Positions 1 through 9,316 of a stretch of 39,155 nucleotides of DNA are shown one piece after another. The DNA is taken from assembly GCF_020907985.1 (NCBI RefSeq), contig NZ_JAJJPA010000061.1, positions 1 through 39,155 of the forward strand. Reading direction: 5' to 3'. Within the stretch, counting starts at the first letter, position 1; each line of letters opens with the position of its first letter. The DNA is from Kitasatospora humi. Its GTDB lineage: Bacteria; Actinomycetota; Actinomycetes; Streptomycetales; Streptomycetaceae. A program made the translations under genes and the position numbers. The notes beneath the pieces were generated by a model. The model ran no database searches and was not told the origin of the DNA. It saw nothing but the letters and a program-made list of their open reading frames with translations.

Positions 1-167
1 TCTCAGCTTATCAGATGTTTTCCCTGCCGTTCACCGGCCGATTTCCCATCCGAATTTCCCGCTGAGCGGGTGGCTTGCCGGGCCGCATCCTGGTGGATGC
101 CTCTCCTCGGCCTGCCGTGTCGTAGACACTACGCCTGGTCCGGGCTGTTGTCCAGCCCGTCCCAACC
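1..167 (-). other. Probable rRNA operon leader, 16S gene off the left edge
   Basis: Reading leftward from the promoter at 201-173, this stretch has no credible coding frame. It contains back-to-back hairpins: GCATCC/GGATGC around ACCA, and CCCGCT/AGCGGG. It then has repeated GGGAAA/GGAAAT tracts and ends with ATCTGATAAGCTGAGA. From memory, this purine-rich GGAAA pattern and a CTGATA segment resemble the pre-16S leader of Streptomyces rRNA operons. The 16S gene itself is not in the window, so the assignment is inference. Other structured leaders are possible, but I recognised no riboswitch consensus. Confidence 0.5.
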
Positions 168-172
168 GTTCG

Positions 173-201
173 AATCTACTAGCCGGTCGGTTCCGTGTCA
201 A
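173..201 (-). promoter_or_regulatory. Strong leftward sigma-70-type promoter, probably rRNA
   Basis: On the minus strand TTGACA occupies 201-196 and TAGATT occupies 178-173. The spacer is exactly 17 bases. The -35 is a perfect consensus, and TAGATT fits the TAGAAT/TAGGAT type of -10 used by the principal sigma factor HrdB. Transcription would start near 167 and run out of the left edge. Such strong promoters are typical of rRNA operons. The promoter lies downstream of the SpoIIM-type gene on the same strand and is independent of it. Confidence 0.65.
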
Positions 202-244
202 CGGCTCCGGCGGCATGTGGAGAAGACTACCAGCTCTGGAGGGG

Positions 245-1249
245 TCATCCCGCCACCGGCTGGGCGTCGCCGCGGTCGGCGGCCTCCAGGTCGCCGATCT
301 CGCCGGCGGCGGCCGCGCGGCGGCCCAGGACCAGGGCGTAGAACAGGAAGAGCACCTCGGCCAGGGATCCGATGCCGATCCGGGCCCAGGTGGGCAGCCC
401 GGACGGAGTCACGAAGGCTTCGAGGCAGCCGCTCACCAGCAGCACGGCGGCCAGGCCGATCGCCATGCCGATCACCGCACGCCCCTCCTCCGCGAGGGCG
501 GCCGAGCGGGTGCGCGGGCCCGGATCGATCACCGTCCAGCCCAGGCGCAGGCCCAGGCCGGCCGCGACGAAGACCGCCGTCAGCTCCAGCAGGCCGTGCG
601 GCAGCAGCAGGCCGAGGAAGAGGTCGAGTCGCCCGGCGGAGGCCATCAGGCCCAGCCCGATCCCGAGGTTGAGGATGTTCCCGGCGAGCACCCACAGCAC
701 CGGCAGCCCGAGGAACACTCCGAAGACCAGGCACATCGCGGCGACCCGGGCGTTGTTCGTCCACACCTGGGCGGCGAACGAGCTGGCCGGGCGGTCGGTG
801 TAGTAGGTCTCGTACTCACCGCCGGGGCGGGTCATCTGGCGCAGCTCGGCGGGGGTCGCCAGGCTGTCGCGGACCGCGGGGTGGGTGGCGACCCACCAGG
901 CGATCAGTGCGGCGGCGAGCAGCGAAACCACGGCTATCGGCACCCACCAGCGGCGCGAGCGGTAGAGCGCGGCGGGGAAGCTCACCGTGAAGTAGCGGGC
1001 GGCGTCCCGCCAGCCGGCCGAGCGGCTGCCGGTGACGGCGTTGCGGGCGCGGGCGACCAGCGTGGTCAACCGCCCGACCAGGGCCGGGTCCGGCGCCGTG
1101 GCCTGGACCCGGGCGAGGTGGCCGGTGACCCGCTGGTAGAGCAGCACCAGCTCGTCGGCCTCCTCGCCGCTGAGCCGCCGGCGCTTGCTGAGGACCTCAA
1201 GGCGGGCCCACTGCGCCTGATGGGCGGCGACGAAGACGTCCAGGTCCAT
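245..1249 (-). CDS. SpoIIM-family (stage II sporulation protein M) membrane protein
   Basis: A 334-residue integral membrane protein of the SpoIIM/DUF95 family. The N-terminal ~115 residues are soluble and charged. Hydrophobic segments follow near residues 120-142 (WWVPIAVVSLLAA), 180-205 (AMCLVFGVFLGLPVLWVL), 215-250 (containing the family-typical LPHGLLELTAVFVAAGLGL), and two more toward the C terminus. I chose ATG at 1249 because GGAG lies ten bases upstream. A GTG at 1261 is in frame but sits directly on that Shine-Dalgarno. In many actinobacteria such genes neighbour an RDD protein and MoxR/DUF58 genes, and here the RDD gene is divergent. The role in cells that do not make endospores is unknown; involvement in the envelope is inference. 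Confidence 0.88.
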   Translation of the reverse strand: MDLDVFVAAHQAQWARLEVLSKRRRLSGEEADELVLLYQRVTGHLARVQATAPDPALVGRLTTLVARARNAVTGSRSAGWRDAARYFTVSFPAALYRSRRWWVPIAVVSLLAAALIAWWVATHPAVRDSLATPAELRQMTRPGGEYETYYTDRPASSFAAQVWTNNARVAAMCLVFGVFLGLPVLWVLAGNILNLGIGLGLMASAGRLDLFLGLLLPHGLLELTAVFVAAGLGLRLGWTVIDPGPRTRSAALAEEGRAVIGMAIGLAAVLLVSGCLEAFVTPSGLPTWARIGIGSLAEVLFLFYALVLGRRAAAAGEIGDLEAADRGDAQPVAG

Positions 1250-1434
1250 GGGCGGGCTCACTCCAGATCACGGCGGGCGGTGGCGGCAGGGGTCAGCTTG
1301 CCAGACCGGCCGGACCGAGGACGGCCCTTCCCGGCCTCCGGGCGGCCCCGTATGTTTGGCGCGGACATCGGGGGCGGGCCGAGCGGCACGGCCTCCCGGA
1401 GCGGCGGCGAGTTCGGAGCGGACGGGCGGGTGCA

Positions 1435-2601
1435 GTGAGCGACCTGGTGACGGGTGAGGCCGTGGTTCTCGGCCTGCGGACGGCGAAGCTGCCGAGCAGG
1501 GCGCTGGCGGTGCTCATCGACCTGGTGGTCGAGGTCGGCGGGGGCTTCCTGATCACGATGGTGCTGCTGGCCGTGCTGAGCGGTCTGGACGATGCGGCGG
1601 CGGCCGCGCTGGCGGTCTGCCTGATGGTCCTCTTTCTGGTGGCCGTGCCGGTGGCGGTGGAGACGCTGAGCCGGGGCCGGTCGCTGGGGAAGCTCGCGTT
1701 GGGGCTGCGGGTGGTGCGGCTGGACGGCGGGCCGATCCGGTTCCGGCACGCCCTGGTGCGGGGACTCGTCGCCACCATGGAAATCATGGGCACCATGGGT
1801 GTGCCGGCCGCGATCACCTCGCTGGTATCGGCGGACGGGCGCCGACTCGGCGACATCTTCGCCGGCACCCTGGTGGTGCGGGAGCGGGTTCCCGCCGCCG
1901 GCACGCCGGTGGTGGCCGCGCCGCCGCAACTCCTGGCCGCCCTGGGGAACGACCTGGTCCGCCTGGACCTGTCCTCGGTGCCCCCGGGGCTGTGGTTGGT
2001 GATCCGCCAACTTCTCAGTCGAACAGCGCAGTTGGACGAGGCGGCAGCGTTGCGGATGGCGCACCGGCTGGCCGGCGACCTGGCCGCCCAGGTGCACTGG
2101 CCGGTGCCACCGGGCCTGCATCCGGCGCTCTACCTGAGCGCGGTGCTGACCGAGCGGCAGCGCCGTGACTGGCAGCGGACGGCGGTGGCCTCCCCCTGGA
2201 ACGCGAGTCCGCAGCCGGTGCCGGTGTCCGTGGCCCAGCCGGTGCCGGTGTCCGTGGTCCAGCCGGTGCCGCAGCCGTTGACGCCCGGAAGCTTCGCCCA
2301 GCCGCCGGGCTGGGGCGCGGCGGCACCTGCGATGCCGCCAGGTGCGCCGGTGCCGGGCCCGTTGACACGCGCCACGCCGATGCCGGTGGCACCCGTCACC
2401 CCCGCCGCGCCGGCACCCGCGCCCACCGCCTTCACCGCACCGCCGGCACCCGCGCCACCCGTCACCCCCGCCACGCCGGCACCCGCCTTCACCGCACCGC
2501 CGGCACCCGCGCCACCCGTGGCCCCCGCGCCCCCCGTGCCCCCACCCGCCGCCGACGGCGGCACCACCAGCGGCGGCACCGGCTTCGCGCCCCCCGGCTG
2601 A
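1435..2601 (+). CDS. RDD-family membrane protein with proline-rich tail
   Basis: A 388-residue protein. Residues ~18-150 form the RDD domain: a hydrophobic helix (ALAVLIDLVVEVGGGFLITM), a second helix (VCLMVLFLVAVPVAVE), then GRSLGKLALGLRVVRLDG, which carries the conserved Arg-Lys pattern, and RRLGDIFAGTLVV. Residues ~150-250 are soluble. The last ~130 are low-complexity Pro/Ala/Val/Thr with near-identical repeats, probably an extended cytoplasmic tail. The start is GTG at 1435, with only a weak Shine-Dalgarno (GGCGGG). It diverges from the SpoIIM-type gene across 185 bases that must hold both promoters. It converges with the next gene with a three-base gap. RDD proteins are of uncertain function; some act in ion antiport. 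Confidence 0.88.
   Translation: MSDLVTGEAVVLGLRTAKLPSRALAVLIDLVVEVGGGFLITMVLLAVLSGLDDAAAAALAVCLMVLFLVAVPVAVETLSRGRSLGKLALGLRVVRLDGGPIRFRHALVRGLVATMEIMGTMGVPAAITSLVSADGRRLGDIFAGTLVVRERVPAAGTPVVAAPPQLLAALGNDLVRLDLSSVPPGLWLVIRQLLSRTAQLDEAAALRMAHRLAGDLAAQVHWPVPPGLHPALYLSAVLTERQRRDWQRTAVASPWNASPQPVPVSVAQPVPVSVVQPVPQPLTPGSFAQPPGWGAAAPAMPPGAPVPGPLTRATPMPVAPVTPAAPAPAPTAFTAPPAPAPPVTPATPAPAFTAPPAPAPPVAPAPPVPPPAADGGTTSGGTGFAPPG
2431..2519 (+). repeat. Direct repeat, 32 bases, period 57, in the RDD protein tail
   Basis: A 32-base block occurs identically at 2431-2462 and 2488-2519. It encodes FTAPPAPAPPV twice within the proline-rich tail. A shorter repeat lies upstream at about 2218-2266, encoding PVPVSVAQ and PVPVSVVQ. 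Slipped-strand expansion inside a disordered tail is the likely cause. Confidence 0.8.
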
Positions 2602-2604
2602 CCG

Positions 2605-3234
2605 TCAGTCGCCGTACCGCCAGGGGTTCGGCGGCGCGTCCAGCTCCTCCAACTCGATGCCGGGCGCGGCGAGGAGCACGTCCCCCGCCAGGTGGATCTC
2701 CCGCTGCTCGCCGGTCTCCAGGTCGGCCACCTGGTAGTGCTCCACCCGCAGTGGCCCGCTGTCCGTGGGGTGCTCCTCCACCGAGCGGAGCGTCCAGCCC
2801 TGGTCGAAGGTGCGTGGCGCCAGGGCCGTCCCGGTGAAGGAGACCAGGCGCACCCGGGCGGCGGCCCCCTCGTCGAGGCGGAGCAGCCGTGCGGTGGCGA
2901 TCAGGAAGGCCGGCGAGTCGCCGCTGAAGCCGTGCGCCCGGTCGTGGCCCTCGGTGGCGGCCGCGCCGGTCGGGTCGGCGGCGGCGGAGCGGACCCAGGC
3001 GACGCCGTCCACGGCTCCCCCGCGCACCTGCCAGCCGCCGGCCCGCAGCTCCATCCGCAGCGGGCGGCTGCGCGAGTCCAGGGTGAGGTCGACGCTGCCC
3101 AGCAGGCTGCCGTCCAGGGCGTGGCTCTTGGCCACGTAGCGCCAGCCGGCCGGGCCGGGGGCGCAGCTGAACCGCTCCTCGCCGAGGAGGGTCTGGTCGT
3201 GCGGGTCGTGGAGCGAGTAGCGGCCGTTCGGCAT
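2605..3234 (-). CDS. Conserved hypothetical protein, no recognised domain
   Basis: A 209-residue protein starting MPNGRYSLHD. It has no signal peptide or membrane helix. The sequence is rich in Arg, Asp, Leu and Trp with alternating beta-strand-like stretches (RYVAKSHALDGSLLGSVDLTL, LRVEHYQVADLETGEQREIHLAG), suggesting a single beta-rich domain of ligand-binding type; this is only an impression. I took ATG at 3234. A TTG at 3255 sits directly on a GGAGG and is less likely. The gene diverges from the SigE-family sigma factor over ~95 bases, so a shared regulatory region is possible. I do not recognise a family. Confidence 0.6.
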   Translation of the reverse strand: MPNGRYSLHDPHDQTLLGEERFSCAPGPAGWRYVAKSHALDGSLLGSVDLTLDSRSRPLRMELRAGGWQVRGGAVDGVAWVRSAAADPTGAAATEGHDRAHGFSGDSPAFLIATARLLRLDEGAAARVRLVSFTGTALAPRTFDQGWTLRSVEEHPTDSGPLRVEHYQVADLETGEQREIHLAGDVLLAAPGIELEELDAPPNPWRYGD

Positions 3235-3328
3235 GAGTCGACAGCCTACGTGCAACCTCCGGGCGGTCCGGCCGCATCAGCAGGTCGGACAGCGCGGTGA
3301 GCACTGTCGAGGAGAGGAGTGGCCGTCT

Positions 3329-3844
3329 ATGGCCAAAGCGGAGCGGGACGCAGAATTCACCGAATTCGTGTCGTCCCGGGCGGCGTGGCTGCGCAAGGTC
3401 GCGTTCCTGCTGTGCGGGGACTGGCACCGGGCGGACGACCTGGTGCAGGAGACCATCACCCGGCTCTACACCTCCTGGGGGCGGGTCCGGCGCGCGGAGA
3501 ACATGGACGGCTACGCCCGGCGGACCTTGGTGAACGTCTTCCTGTCCGAGCAGCGGCGGGGCTGGCACCGGTTCACCAGCAGCCAGGCGGCGGTGCACGA
3601 GGAGGTGTCCGTCGACCTCGATCTCGCCCGCGACCTCGATCTGCGGCGTGCGCTCGCCGCGCTCCCGGCCAGGCAGCGCACCACGGTGGTGCTGCGCTAC
3701 TACTGCGACCTCTCGGTGGAGCAGACCGCCGAGGCGCTGGAATGCTCCACCGGCAATGTGAAGAGCCAGTCCTCGCGGGGGCTGAACACGCTACGCCAAC
3801 TGCTGACGATGTGCTCGAAGGTGCCTGTGGAGGGGCTGTCGTGA
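3329..3844 (+). CDS. SigE-family ECF RNA polymerase sigma factor
   Basis: A 171-residue extracytoplasmic-function sigma factor of the actinobacterial SigE family. Region 2 spans residues ~8-75: EFVSSRAAWLRKVAFLLCGD, then WHRADDLVQETITRLYTSW, which binds core polymerase and the -10 element. Region 4 spans ~105-160, with LPARQRTTVVLRYYCDLSVE and the helix-turn-helix EQTAEALECSTGNVKSQSSR for -35 recognition. ATG at 3329 is preceded by GAGGAGAGGAG. The stop overlaps the start of the next gene by four bases (GTGA), so the two are translationally coupled and the partner is likely a membrane regulator or target. The stimulus is unknown. Confidence 0.92.
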   Translation: MAKAERDAEFTEFVSSRAAWLRKVAFLLCGDWHRADDLVQETITRLYTSWGRVRRAENMDGYARRTLVNVFLSEQRRGWHRFTSSQAAVHEEVSVDLDLARDLDLRRALAALPARQRTTVVLRYYCDLSVEQTAEALECSTGNVKSQSSRGLNTLRQLLTMCSKVPVEGLS

Positions 3845-4977
3845 TGCCCGAGGAAATCCCCGAACTGATGGAGCAGCTGATCGACTTGGCGGAGACCGGG
3901 GCCCCGGGGAGCCGGGTGGACGCGGAGCTGGCGATCCGCGTCGGGCGCGGCCGGCGGCGGCGCCGGCGGTTCGCGATCGGCTCGGCGGCCGCGGTGCTGG
4001 CGTTCGGGGTGGGCGCACTGACCGTGCTTCCGGCGGTCGGGCACCACACCCGGGTCGTTCCGGCGATGTCGGCCGGCGCGCCGGTCTCGGACGGTGCGTC
4101 GCCCAGTCCGACGAGCTCCTACTTCGCGGCGGCCTCCATGCCGGAAGGGTCCACGGATCCGGACAAGTACGTGCCGGCGCTGGGCAGCGACCCGCTGGTA
4201 TCGGAGGCATCCTTCGGTTGGCTGCCGAGCTGGGCGGTCGGTGGGAGCAGCGGAACCACCTACGCGAGCGGCTACGCGGGGGGCGTAGATACGGCGCTGA
4301 CCGGCGCGGGCGCCACGCTGACCGAGAGCCTCGAGGCCCCCGGTGTCCGTCTCACGCTCTACCCGGCGACCGCCACGTCGCAACCGCCGGCGCTCAGTAC
4401 CCTGCCGCCATCGATGCTGCAGCCGGCCGACCCGGTGAACGGGCGGCAGGCGTACTGGGTGGCCGACGGGAGCCCGCCGGCGAACCCGCGGCTGCAGTGG
4501 CTGACGGACACCGGCCGCTGGGCCGAGCTGACGGGAACCCGGCTGCCGGGCCCGGATCCACGGACGGCCCTCCACCGGATCGCCGAGAACGTGCGGACGA
4601 CCGCTCGGCAGGTCCCGCTCCCGGTCTGGTTCTCGGGCCTGCCGCTCGACTTCAAGCTGTCGGCCACCGACCTGTTCGAACCGAACCCGGGCAGCAGCGC
4701 GCCCTGGTCGCTGCAGCTGCGCTTCACGCACGGGAACGCCCGGATCGTCGTCCTGGTCCAACGGGCTCTGTCGGCCCAGGACCCGTCAGCCGGTCTCACC
4801 CCCTCCGCGCCGCCCGGCGCGCAGACCTGCGCCACCCGGGACGGCGTGCGGATCTGCGTCGCCGAGGAGGGCGCGGACCAGATGATGGCCGAGGTCGGGT
4901 CCGAAGCCGACCTGTTGGCCCACTTCCACCTGCTCGGCACCGACCAGAGCGCCTGGACCACCCTGGTGCAGCGCTGA
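3841..4977 (+). CDS. Membrane-anchored protein coupled to the sigma factor, putative anti-sigma factor
   Basis: A 378-residue protein. The N-terminal ~37 residues are cytoplasmic (PEEIPELMEQLIDLAETGAP) and end in a run of arginines (GRGRRRRRRF). A single membrane helix follows (AIGSAAAVLAFGVGALTVLP). About 315 extracellular residues come next, with a Ser/Pro/Ala linker and a larger folded domain containing two cysteines near the C terminus (QTCATRDGVRICVAE). The start is GTG at 3841, overlapping the sigma stop, behind GGAGGGG; ATG at 3844 is the alternative. The topology and overlap suit an anti-sigma factor, but I see no zinc-type HxxxCxxC motif. Either a novel anti-sigma type or a simple cotranscribed protein remains possible. 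Confidence 0.72.
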   Translation: MMPEEIPELMEQLIDLAETGAPGSRVDAELAIRVGRGRRRRRRFAIGSAAAVLAFGVGALTVLPAVGHHTRVVPAMSAGAPVSDGASPSPTSSYFAAASMPEGSTDPDKYVPALGSDPLVSEASFGWLPSWAVGGSSGTTYASGYAGGVDTALTGAGATLTESLEAPGVRLTLYPATATSQPPALSTLPPSMLQPADPVNGRQAYWVADGSPPANPRLQWLTDTGRWAELTGTRLPGPDPRTALHRIAENVRTTARQVPLPVWFSGLPLDFKLSATDLFEPNPGSSAPWSLQLRFTHGNARIVVLVQRALSAQDPSAGLTPSAPPGAQTCATRDGVRICVAEEGADQMMAEVGSEADLLAHFHLLGTDQSAWTTLVQR

Positions 4978-4996
4978 CCGCCCGCCCCCGAACGGC

Positions 4997-5034
4997 CGAT
5001 GGGCCGGCGCACCTCGCGGCGCTCCGGCCCATCG
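4997..5034. terminator. Bidirectional hairpin terminator
   Basis: CGATGGGCCGG at 4997-5007 pairs perfectly with CCGGCCCATCG at 5024-5034 around a 16-base loop. It lies between two converging genes (sigma partner and ahcY) and would serve both. There is no T-run, as is usual in high-GC actinobacteria. Confidence 0.7.
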
Positions 5035-5049
5035 ACGCCTGACCGTGCG

Positions 5050-6495
<1,446 letters not shown>

Positions 6496-6568
6496 GCGGG
6501 GTTGCTCCTCGCTGCGGGTGGTCCGGTGGGTACGGGTGTGCTGGACGGCGGGGCGGCCCGGCGGGGCG

Positions 6569-6596
6569 CTCCGCTGCGCGGCACAAGCCGTCGGAG
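6569..6596 (-). promoter_or_regulatory. Nested hairpin in the ahcY leader
   Basis: In the ahcY upstream region an inner hairpin (CGGC-ACAA-GCCG, plus-strand 79-90 of the 6500s) sits inside an outer pair (CTCCG at 6569-6573, CGGAG at 6592-6596). Read as minus-strand RNA it lies about 75-100 bases before the start codon. It could be part of a regulatory leader. I could not match it to the S-adenosylhomocysteine riboswitch consensus as I remember it, so this is only a candidate structure. Confidence 0.3.
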
Positions 6597-6734
6597 GACC
6601 TCTCTCCCTCGACCCGGTTCGGATCGACCGCCATCAGCAGCGACGTTTGACACCGTCCACGAATCTACACCGCCCGGGCGCGGTGGCGCGGGCGGATCAC
6701 GGGTTTCGCACCGGATCCGCCCGCACCGCGCGGG

Positions 6735-7940
6735 TCAGAGCGTGACGGTGGCGCGGAACACGGTGCCCTGCCCGGTCAGCGCGGTGGTCCGGCCGGTGGC
6801 CGGCAGGTAGGCGGACTGACCGCGGTTCAGCTCCAGGGCCCGCCCGTCGGCGTCGGTCAGGGTGGCGGTGCCGTCGGTGCAGAGCAGGATCTGCGCGGCG
6901 CGGCCGTCCACGGTCCGCTCGGTGCCCTCGGTGAGCCGGAAGCGGGAGAGCCGGAACTCGTCGATCGGAACGGGGAAGAGCTCCTCGCCGTCGGCGTCGG
7001 CCACCGGGTGCATGACGCCGGGGTCGCCGGCCTCGAAGACCACGACCTTCAGCAGCTCGGGGATGTCGACGTGCTTGGGCGTGAGGCCGCAGCGCAGCAC
7101 GTTGTCCGAGTTGGCCATGATCTCCACGCCGGTGCCGCGCAGGTAGGCGTGCGGCACGCCGGCGCCGAGGTAGAGCGCCTCGCCCGGCTGCAGCCGGACC
7201 ACGTTGAGCAGCAGCGCGGCCAGCACTCCGGCGTCGCCGGGGAAGTGGCGGGCCGCGTAGGCGTAACCGGCCCACTCCAGCGCGCGTGGCGAGTCCGGGT
7301 GCACGACCAACTGCCGGTCCAGTGCCGCGGCCAGCTCGGTGACGGTGGACGCGATCACCGCGGGGTCGGTGGAGAGCACGGTGGCCAGTGCCTCGCGGAG
7401 CGCCTGCTCGGCGGGCTTGGTGCGCAGCAGGTCGATCAGCGGGGCCAGCCCGGGCACCGCCAGCTCCTCCATCAGGGAGGCGGTGGCCAGCGGGTCGCGG
7501 AACCCGCACAGGCCGTCGAACTCGTCCAGCGCGCAGATCAGTTCGGGCTTGTGGTTGGCGTCCTTGTAGTTGCGGTGGCCGGCTTCCACCGGTACCCCGG
7601 CCGCGTCCTCGGCGGCGAAGCCCGCCTGCGCCTGTTCCCGGCTGGGGTGCACCTGGAGCGAGAGCGGGAGCTCGGCGGCGAGCACCTTGAGCAGGAAGGG
7701 CAGGGCCGGGCCGAACTTCTCGACCGACTCCTCGCCCAGCTCGGCGGCCGGGTCCGCGGCGATCACCGTGGCCAGCTCGACCGGCCCGGCACCGCGGTCC
7801 AGCCGGGAGGAGTCCCCGGGGTGCGCGCCCAGCCAGAGTTCGGCCTGCGGCTCACCGGAGGGCCGCACGCCGAGCAGCGCCGGGATCGCGGTGGTCGAGC
7901 CCCAGGCGTAGGGACGGACGGTGTTGACGAGGCGGTCCAT
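6735..7940 (-). CDS. manA: Mannose-6-phosphate isomerase, class I
   Basis: A 401-residue zinc enzyme interconverting fructose-6-phosphate and mannose-6-phosphate, the entry to GDP-mannose for mannosylated glycans and lipids. Type I motifs are visible: LPLSLQVHPSREQA (Gln and His zinc ligands), KDANHKPELICAL (Glu ligand), and EALYLGAGVPHAYLRGTGVEIMANSDNVLRCGLTPKH (His ligand and active site). The C-terminal ~100 residues form the second cupin. ATG at 7940 has AGGAGC rather far upstream. It lies downstream of the SIS-domain gene on the same strand and its product feeds phosphomannomutase encoded at 9593-10978. Confidence 0.96.
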   Translation of the reverse strand: MDRLVNTVRPYAWGSTTAIPALLGVRPSGEPQAELWLGAHPGDSSRLDRGAGPVELATVIAADPAAELGEESVEKFGPALPFLLKVLAAELPLSLQVHPSREQAQAGFAAEDAAGVPVEAGHRNYKDANHKPELICALDEFDGLCGFRDPLATASLMEELAVPGLAPLIDLLRTKPAEQALREALATVLSTDPAVIASTVTELAAALDRQLVVHPDSPRALEWAGYAYAARHFPGDAGVLAALLLNVVRLQPGEALYLGAGVPHAYLRGTGVEIMANSDNVLRCGLTPKHVDIPELLKVVVFEAGDPGVMHPVADADGEELFPVPIDEFRLSRFRLTEGTERTVDGRAAQILLCTDGTATLTDADGRALELNRGQSAYLPATGRTTALTGQGTVFRATVTL

Positions 7941-8004
7941 GCTGGGGCCTTGCTCCTAGGTGTCGGTGCGAGTCGGCTGGCTCGCTCTTGACGCGGTCTC
8001 GCTG

Positions 8005-8025
8005 CAACGCTTCTTTCAACGCTTC
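8005..8025. repeat. Short direct repeat upstream of manA
   Basis: CAACGCTTC occurs at 8005-8013 and 8017-8025, separated by TTT (period 12), in the 106-base gap between the SIS-domain gene and manA. The position suits a regulator-binding site, but no consensus is recognised. Confidence 0.35.
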
Positions 8026-8046
8026 GCCGACCCTAACCGACTCGGC

Positions 8047-9267
8047 TCAGTGCCCCGACCCGGTGGCCAGGCCCAGGTAGACGGCCGCGAAGTCGCCGAG
8101 CGAGACCAGTTCCGCCAGGGCGGCCAGCGGCTCGGGGCGTTCGGCGGTCAGCTCGGTCAGCCGCACCTCGTGGGCCTCGGCCAGTCGGCGGGCCCGGCGG
8201 ACCGCGTGCCCGGCCGGTGCCTGGTCCGCGGGCGCGCCGGGTTCGGAGCCCTCGCCTTCCGCCGCGCCGGCCGGCCGCGGGGTGTGCCGCAGCAGCAGGA
8301 GTTCCAGGCTGAGCGGCTGCGGCTCCGGCTCCTCGACCCGGTCCCGGAAGAAGTCGTCGGGGTCACCGCCGGCACCGAGTTGACCGCTGAACATGCCGCG
8401 GTGGGTGGTGAGCGCCTGCGGCAGCCGTCCGGTGACGGCCGGGCGCCCGGCCCGGTCGGCGAGCATCGCGGCCAGCCGCTCGGCGGCCACCCCGGCGGGC
8501 TCGCCGTCGCTCCACAGCAGCGGCACGGTGCCGGCCAGTTGGGCGGCCAGGCCCTTTGCGGGGTTGCGGTAGGCGGGGGCGTCCGGGCGGTGCCGGACCG
8601 CCAGCTCGTCCAACAGGTCGGCCAGTGCGGGCAGTTCCGCCGGTCCGAGCCGCAGCAGGCCGATCCGCTCGGCGAGGGCCAGCAAGGGGGCGAGGAAGGC
8701 CCAGAAGGCGCCCGGGTCCTCGGCCGGCAGGTCCGGTTCGGCCGGCGCCGCCACGGGCTCCGCCAGGGCTCCGACCGCATAGGGCAGCGGCAGGGCGCGC
8801 ACCTGGGCCGCGGCCTCGGCCAGCGGACGGCCCTCGGGCGCGATCACGGTGATCGCGCAGCCGCGTCCGTAGGCCTGCTCGGCGAGCCGGATCAGGCCCT
8901 CCTCCACGCCCTCCGCACTGGCCACCACGAGCAGGTCCAACGGCCCTGCCCAGCCCGGCAGTTGCCAGCTCAGCCCGGCGCTGAACGGCTCACTGGGCAG
9001 CACGTCGACGGCGGCCAGCGGATACACCAGGCCGGCACCGCCGACCAGTGCGGCCAGCGCCCGCCCCGCCGTCAGCGCACCGTCGGGCCCGGCGACCAGC
9101 ACGGCGCGCGGCCGGCCTTCCGGGCGCAGCGCGTCCAGTCCCGCGGCCCGGGCCAGCCGCAGTGCGGTGCGGACCCGGGCGCCGGAGCCGGCCAGGGCGA
9201 GCAGGGCGTGGTCCCGGTCGGCGCGCTGGAGGGCGGCCGGATCGTCGAGCAGGCTGTCGTCGAGCAT
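8047..9267 (-). CDS. SIS-domain protein, phosphosugar isomerase-like
   Basis: A 406-residue protein of the group annotated as bifunctional phosphoglucose/phosphomannose isomerase-like or SIS domain. It starts MLDDSLLDD, has a first sugar-phosphate (SIS) region near residues 50-150 (PRAVLVAGPDGALTAGRALAALV, LDLLVVASAEGVEEGLIRLAEQAY) and a second toward the C terminus (VPLLWSDGEPAGVAAERLAAML). ATG at 9267 has GGAGG nine bases upstream. It sits between manA and manB, as in mycobacteria (from memory, Rv3256c), so a role in mannose-phosphate metabolism is inferred. The classic isomerase residues are hard to locate, so catalysis is uncertain. Confidence 0.8.
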   Translation of the reverse strand: MLDDSLLDDPAALQRADRDHALLALAGSGARVRTALRLARAAGLDALRPEGRPRAVLVAGPDGALTAGRALAALVGGAGLVYPLAAVDVLPSEPFSAGLSWQLPGWAGPLDLLVVASAEGVEEGLIRLAEQAYGRGCAITVIAPEGRPLAEAAAQVRALPLPYAVGALAEPVAAPAEPDLPAEDPGAFWAFLAPLLALAERIGLLRLGPAELPALADLLDELAVRHRPDAPAYRNPAKGLAAQLAGTVPLLWSDGEPAGVAAERLAAMLADRAGRPAVTGRLPQALTTHRGMFSGQLGAGGDPDDFFRDRVEEPEPQPLSLELLLLRHTPRPAGAAEGEGSEPGAPADQAPAGHAVRRARRLAEAHEVRLTELTAERPEPLAALAELVSLGDFAAVYLGLATGSGH

Positions 9268-9316
9268 GCGGCTGGACCTCCGGGTCCGCTCGGGGGTGCG
9301 GGACGGACGAGCAGGA

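Noticed and set aside
165..185. GTTCGAATC-like T-loop motif suggesting a tRNA
   Set aside because: The flanking bases cannot form the 5-base T stem, and no anticodon or acceptor stem lies around it. It falls in the promoter/leader on the other strand.
2218..2270. CRISPR-like repeats in the RDD gene
   Set aside because: The repeats are in frame, short and without regular unique spacers; they are protein low-complexity repeats. No CRISPR array was seen in the window.
6496..6734. S-adenosylhomocysteine riboswitch before ahcY
   Set aside because: I could not find the conserved loop and pseudoknot sequence as I remember them. Only a generic nested hairpin is recorded.
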